From UBA995 sp035477115 (GTDB lineage: Bacteria > Bacillota > Sulfobacillia > UBA995), in assembly GCA_035477115.1 (NCBI GenBank), contig DATIKW010000027.1:1-6496 (forward strand): a DNA stretch of 6,496 bases. Reading direction: 5' to 3'. This document shows, in pieces, positions 6,305 through 6,496 of the stretch. The position numbers and the translations under genes were made by a program. The first letter of the stretch is position 1, and every line of letters begins with the position of its first letter. Below the pieces are notes generated by a model. The model was not told the origin of the DNA and ran no database searches. It saw only the letters and a list, made by a program, of their open reading frames with translations.

Positions 6305-6496
6305 GCGGTCGCCGGCTATCCCGGCGCCTCCGGCATTTCCTCGAGGGTGATGCGAACCGTCCGCTCGGCGGTACCACGGCGGTAGCGGGCCTCGATCTGC
6401 TGGCCGACCGCCCTTGCGTCGAGGAACAGCCGGAGATCGACGTAGTCGTCGATGGGCTGGCCATCCAGCGCCAGCAGGATATCACCGTCCCTCAGT
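6305..6496 (-). repeat. Right arm of terminal inverted repeat (htrA 3' end)
   Basis: This is the reverse complement of 1-192 with one mismatch at 6355. The inner boundary is at 6305, just before the -35 element of the dnaK promoter. The arm continues off the right edge of the window. The outermost 141 bases are exactly identical to the left arm. Confidence 0.97.
6316..6495 (-). CDS. HtrA/DegP-like serine protease, C-terminal PDZ fragment (5' partial, copy B)
   Basis: This minus-strand frame enters from the right edge and encodes 59 residues identical to copy A at the left end, closing with TAG at 6318-6316. The single base difference from copy A (6355) is in the third position of a Val codon and is silent. 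The fragment is the second half of a PDZ domain (GDILLALDGQPIDDYVD), as in envelope HtrA/DegP proteases; the protease domain is outside the window. Its stop lies 87 bases upstream of the dnaK ATG on the same strand. Readthrough into the chaperone cluster is possible, although dnaK has its own promoter in the gap. Whether this is a second genomic copy or the same gene reached twice in an assembly graph cannot be told from here. Confidence 0.7.
   Translation of the reverse strand: MRDGDILLALDGQPIDDYVDLRLFLDARAVGQQIEARYRRGTAERTVRITLEEMPEAPG

Noticed and set aside
6229..6315. CIRCE or other classical heat-shock operator before dnaK
   Set aside because: No TTAGCACTC / GAGTGCTAA arms are present; only a short GC palindrome was found.
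1..6496. Circular element with terminal overlap
   Set aside because: The ends are inverted, not direct, repeats, so they cannot close into a circle by overlap.
1..6496. Transposon or IS bounded by terminal inverted repeats
   Set aside because: The arms are protein-coding PDZ sequence. There is no transposase and no target-site duplication can be seen, and the cargo is housekeeping genes.
1..6496. CRISPR array, tRNA or rRNA
   Set aside because: No short spaced direct repeats, no tRNA-like cloverleaf with TTCGA arm context and no rRNA-like stretch were seen; nearly all bases are explained by coding genes.

Overview
This is a short, GC-rich bacterial segment (about two thirds G+C by eye) made almost entirely of recognisable housekeeping genes. 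The lineage cannot be fixed from the sequence. DnaK carries the long N-terminal segment (about residues 78-108) typical of diderm-type DnaK. The bifunctional class A penicillin-binding protein shows a peptidoglycan-walled bacterium. No phage, plasmid, IS or CRISPR signature was found, and no gene-free stretch exceeds about 90 bases.

Layout. Positions 1-181 (+) encode the last 59 residues of an HtrA/DegP-like serine protease, the end of its PDZ domain. An EamA-family membrane transporter (202-1032, +) follows. It meets, tail to tail with an 18-base overlap, the end of a minus-strand cluster. Read in its own direction that cluster is dnaK (6228-4312), grpE (4298-3729), a 3-methyladenine DNA glycosylase (3732-3076) and a PBP1A-type penicillin-binding protein (3033-1015). 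The junctions are tight: 13 bases, a 4-base GTGA overlap and 42 bases. Upstream of dnaK lie a near-consensus sigma70-type promoter and, on the same strand, a second copy of the HtrA C-terminus (6495-6316).

The most notable structure is that the window's two ends are inverted copies of each other. Bases 1-192 match the reverse complement of 6305-6496 with a single difference (142 versus 6355, a synonymous Val codon). The first 141 bases from each end are exactly identical. Two htrA-like 3' ends therefore point inward and bracket the whole 6.1-kb interval. This could be a real inverted duplication of a protease gene, which would make the interval invertible by homologous recombination. The exact 141-base terminal identity also looks like a de Bruijn assembly break at a shared k-mer, so the arrangement must be confirmed outside this window.

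Functionally the window groups protein quality control (HtrA, DnaK, GrpE), base-excision repair of alkylated DNA (MPG/AAG) and cell-wall synthesis (PBP1A) in one probable transcription unit, a stress-maintenance theme. I found no gene set resembling a new defence or mobile system. The items worth a second look are the inverted htrA ends, the possible ATA start of the transporter gene and the chaperone-glycosylase-PBP gene order.
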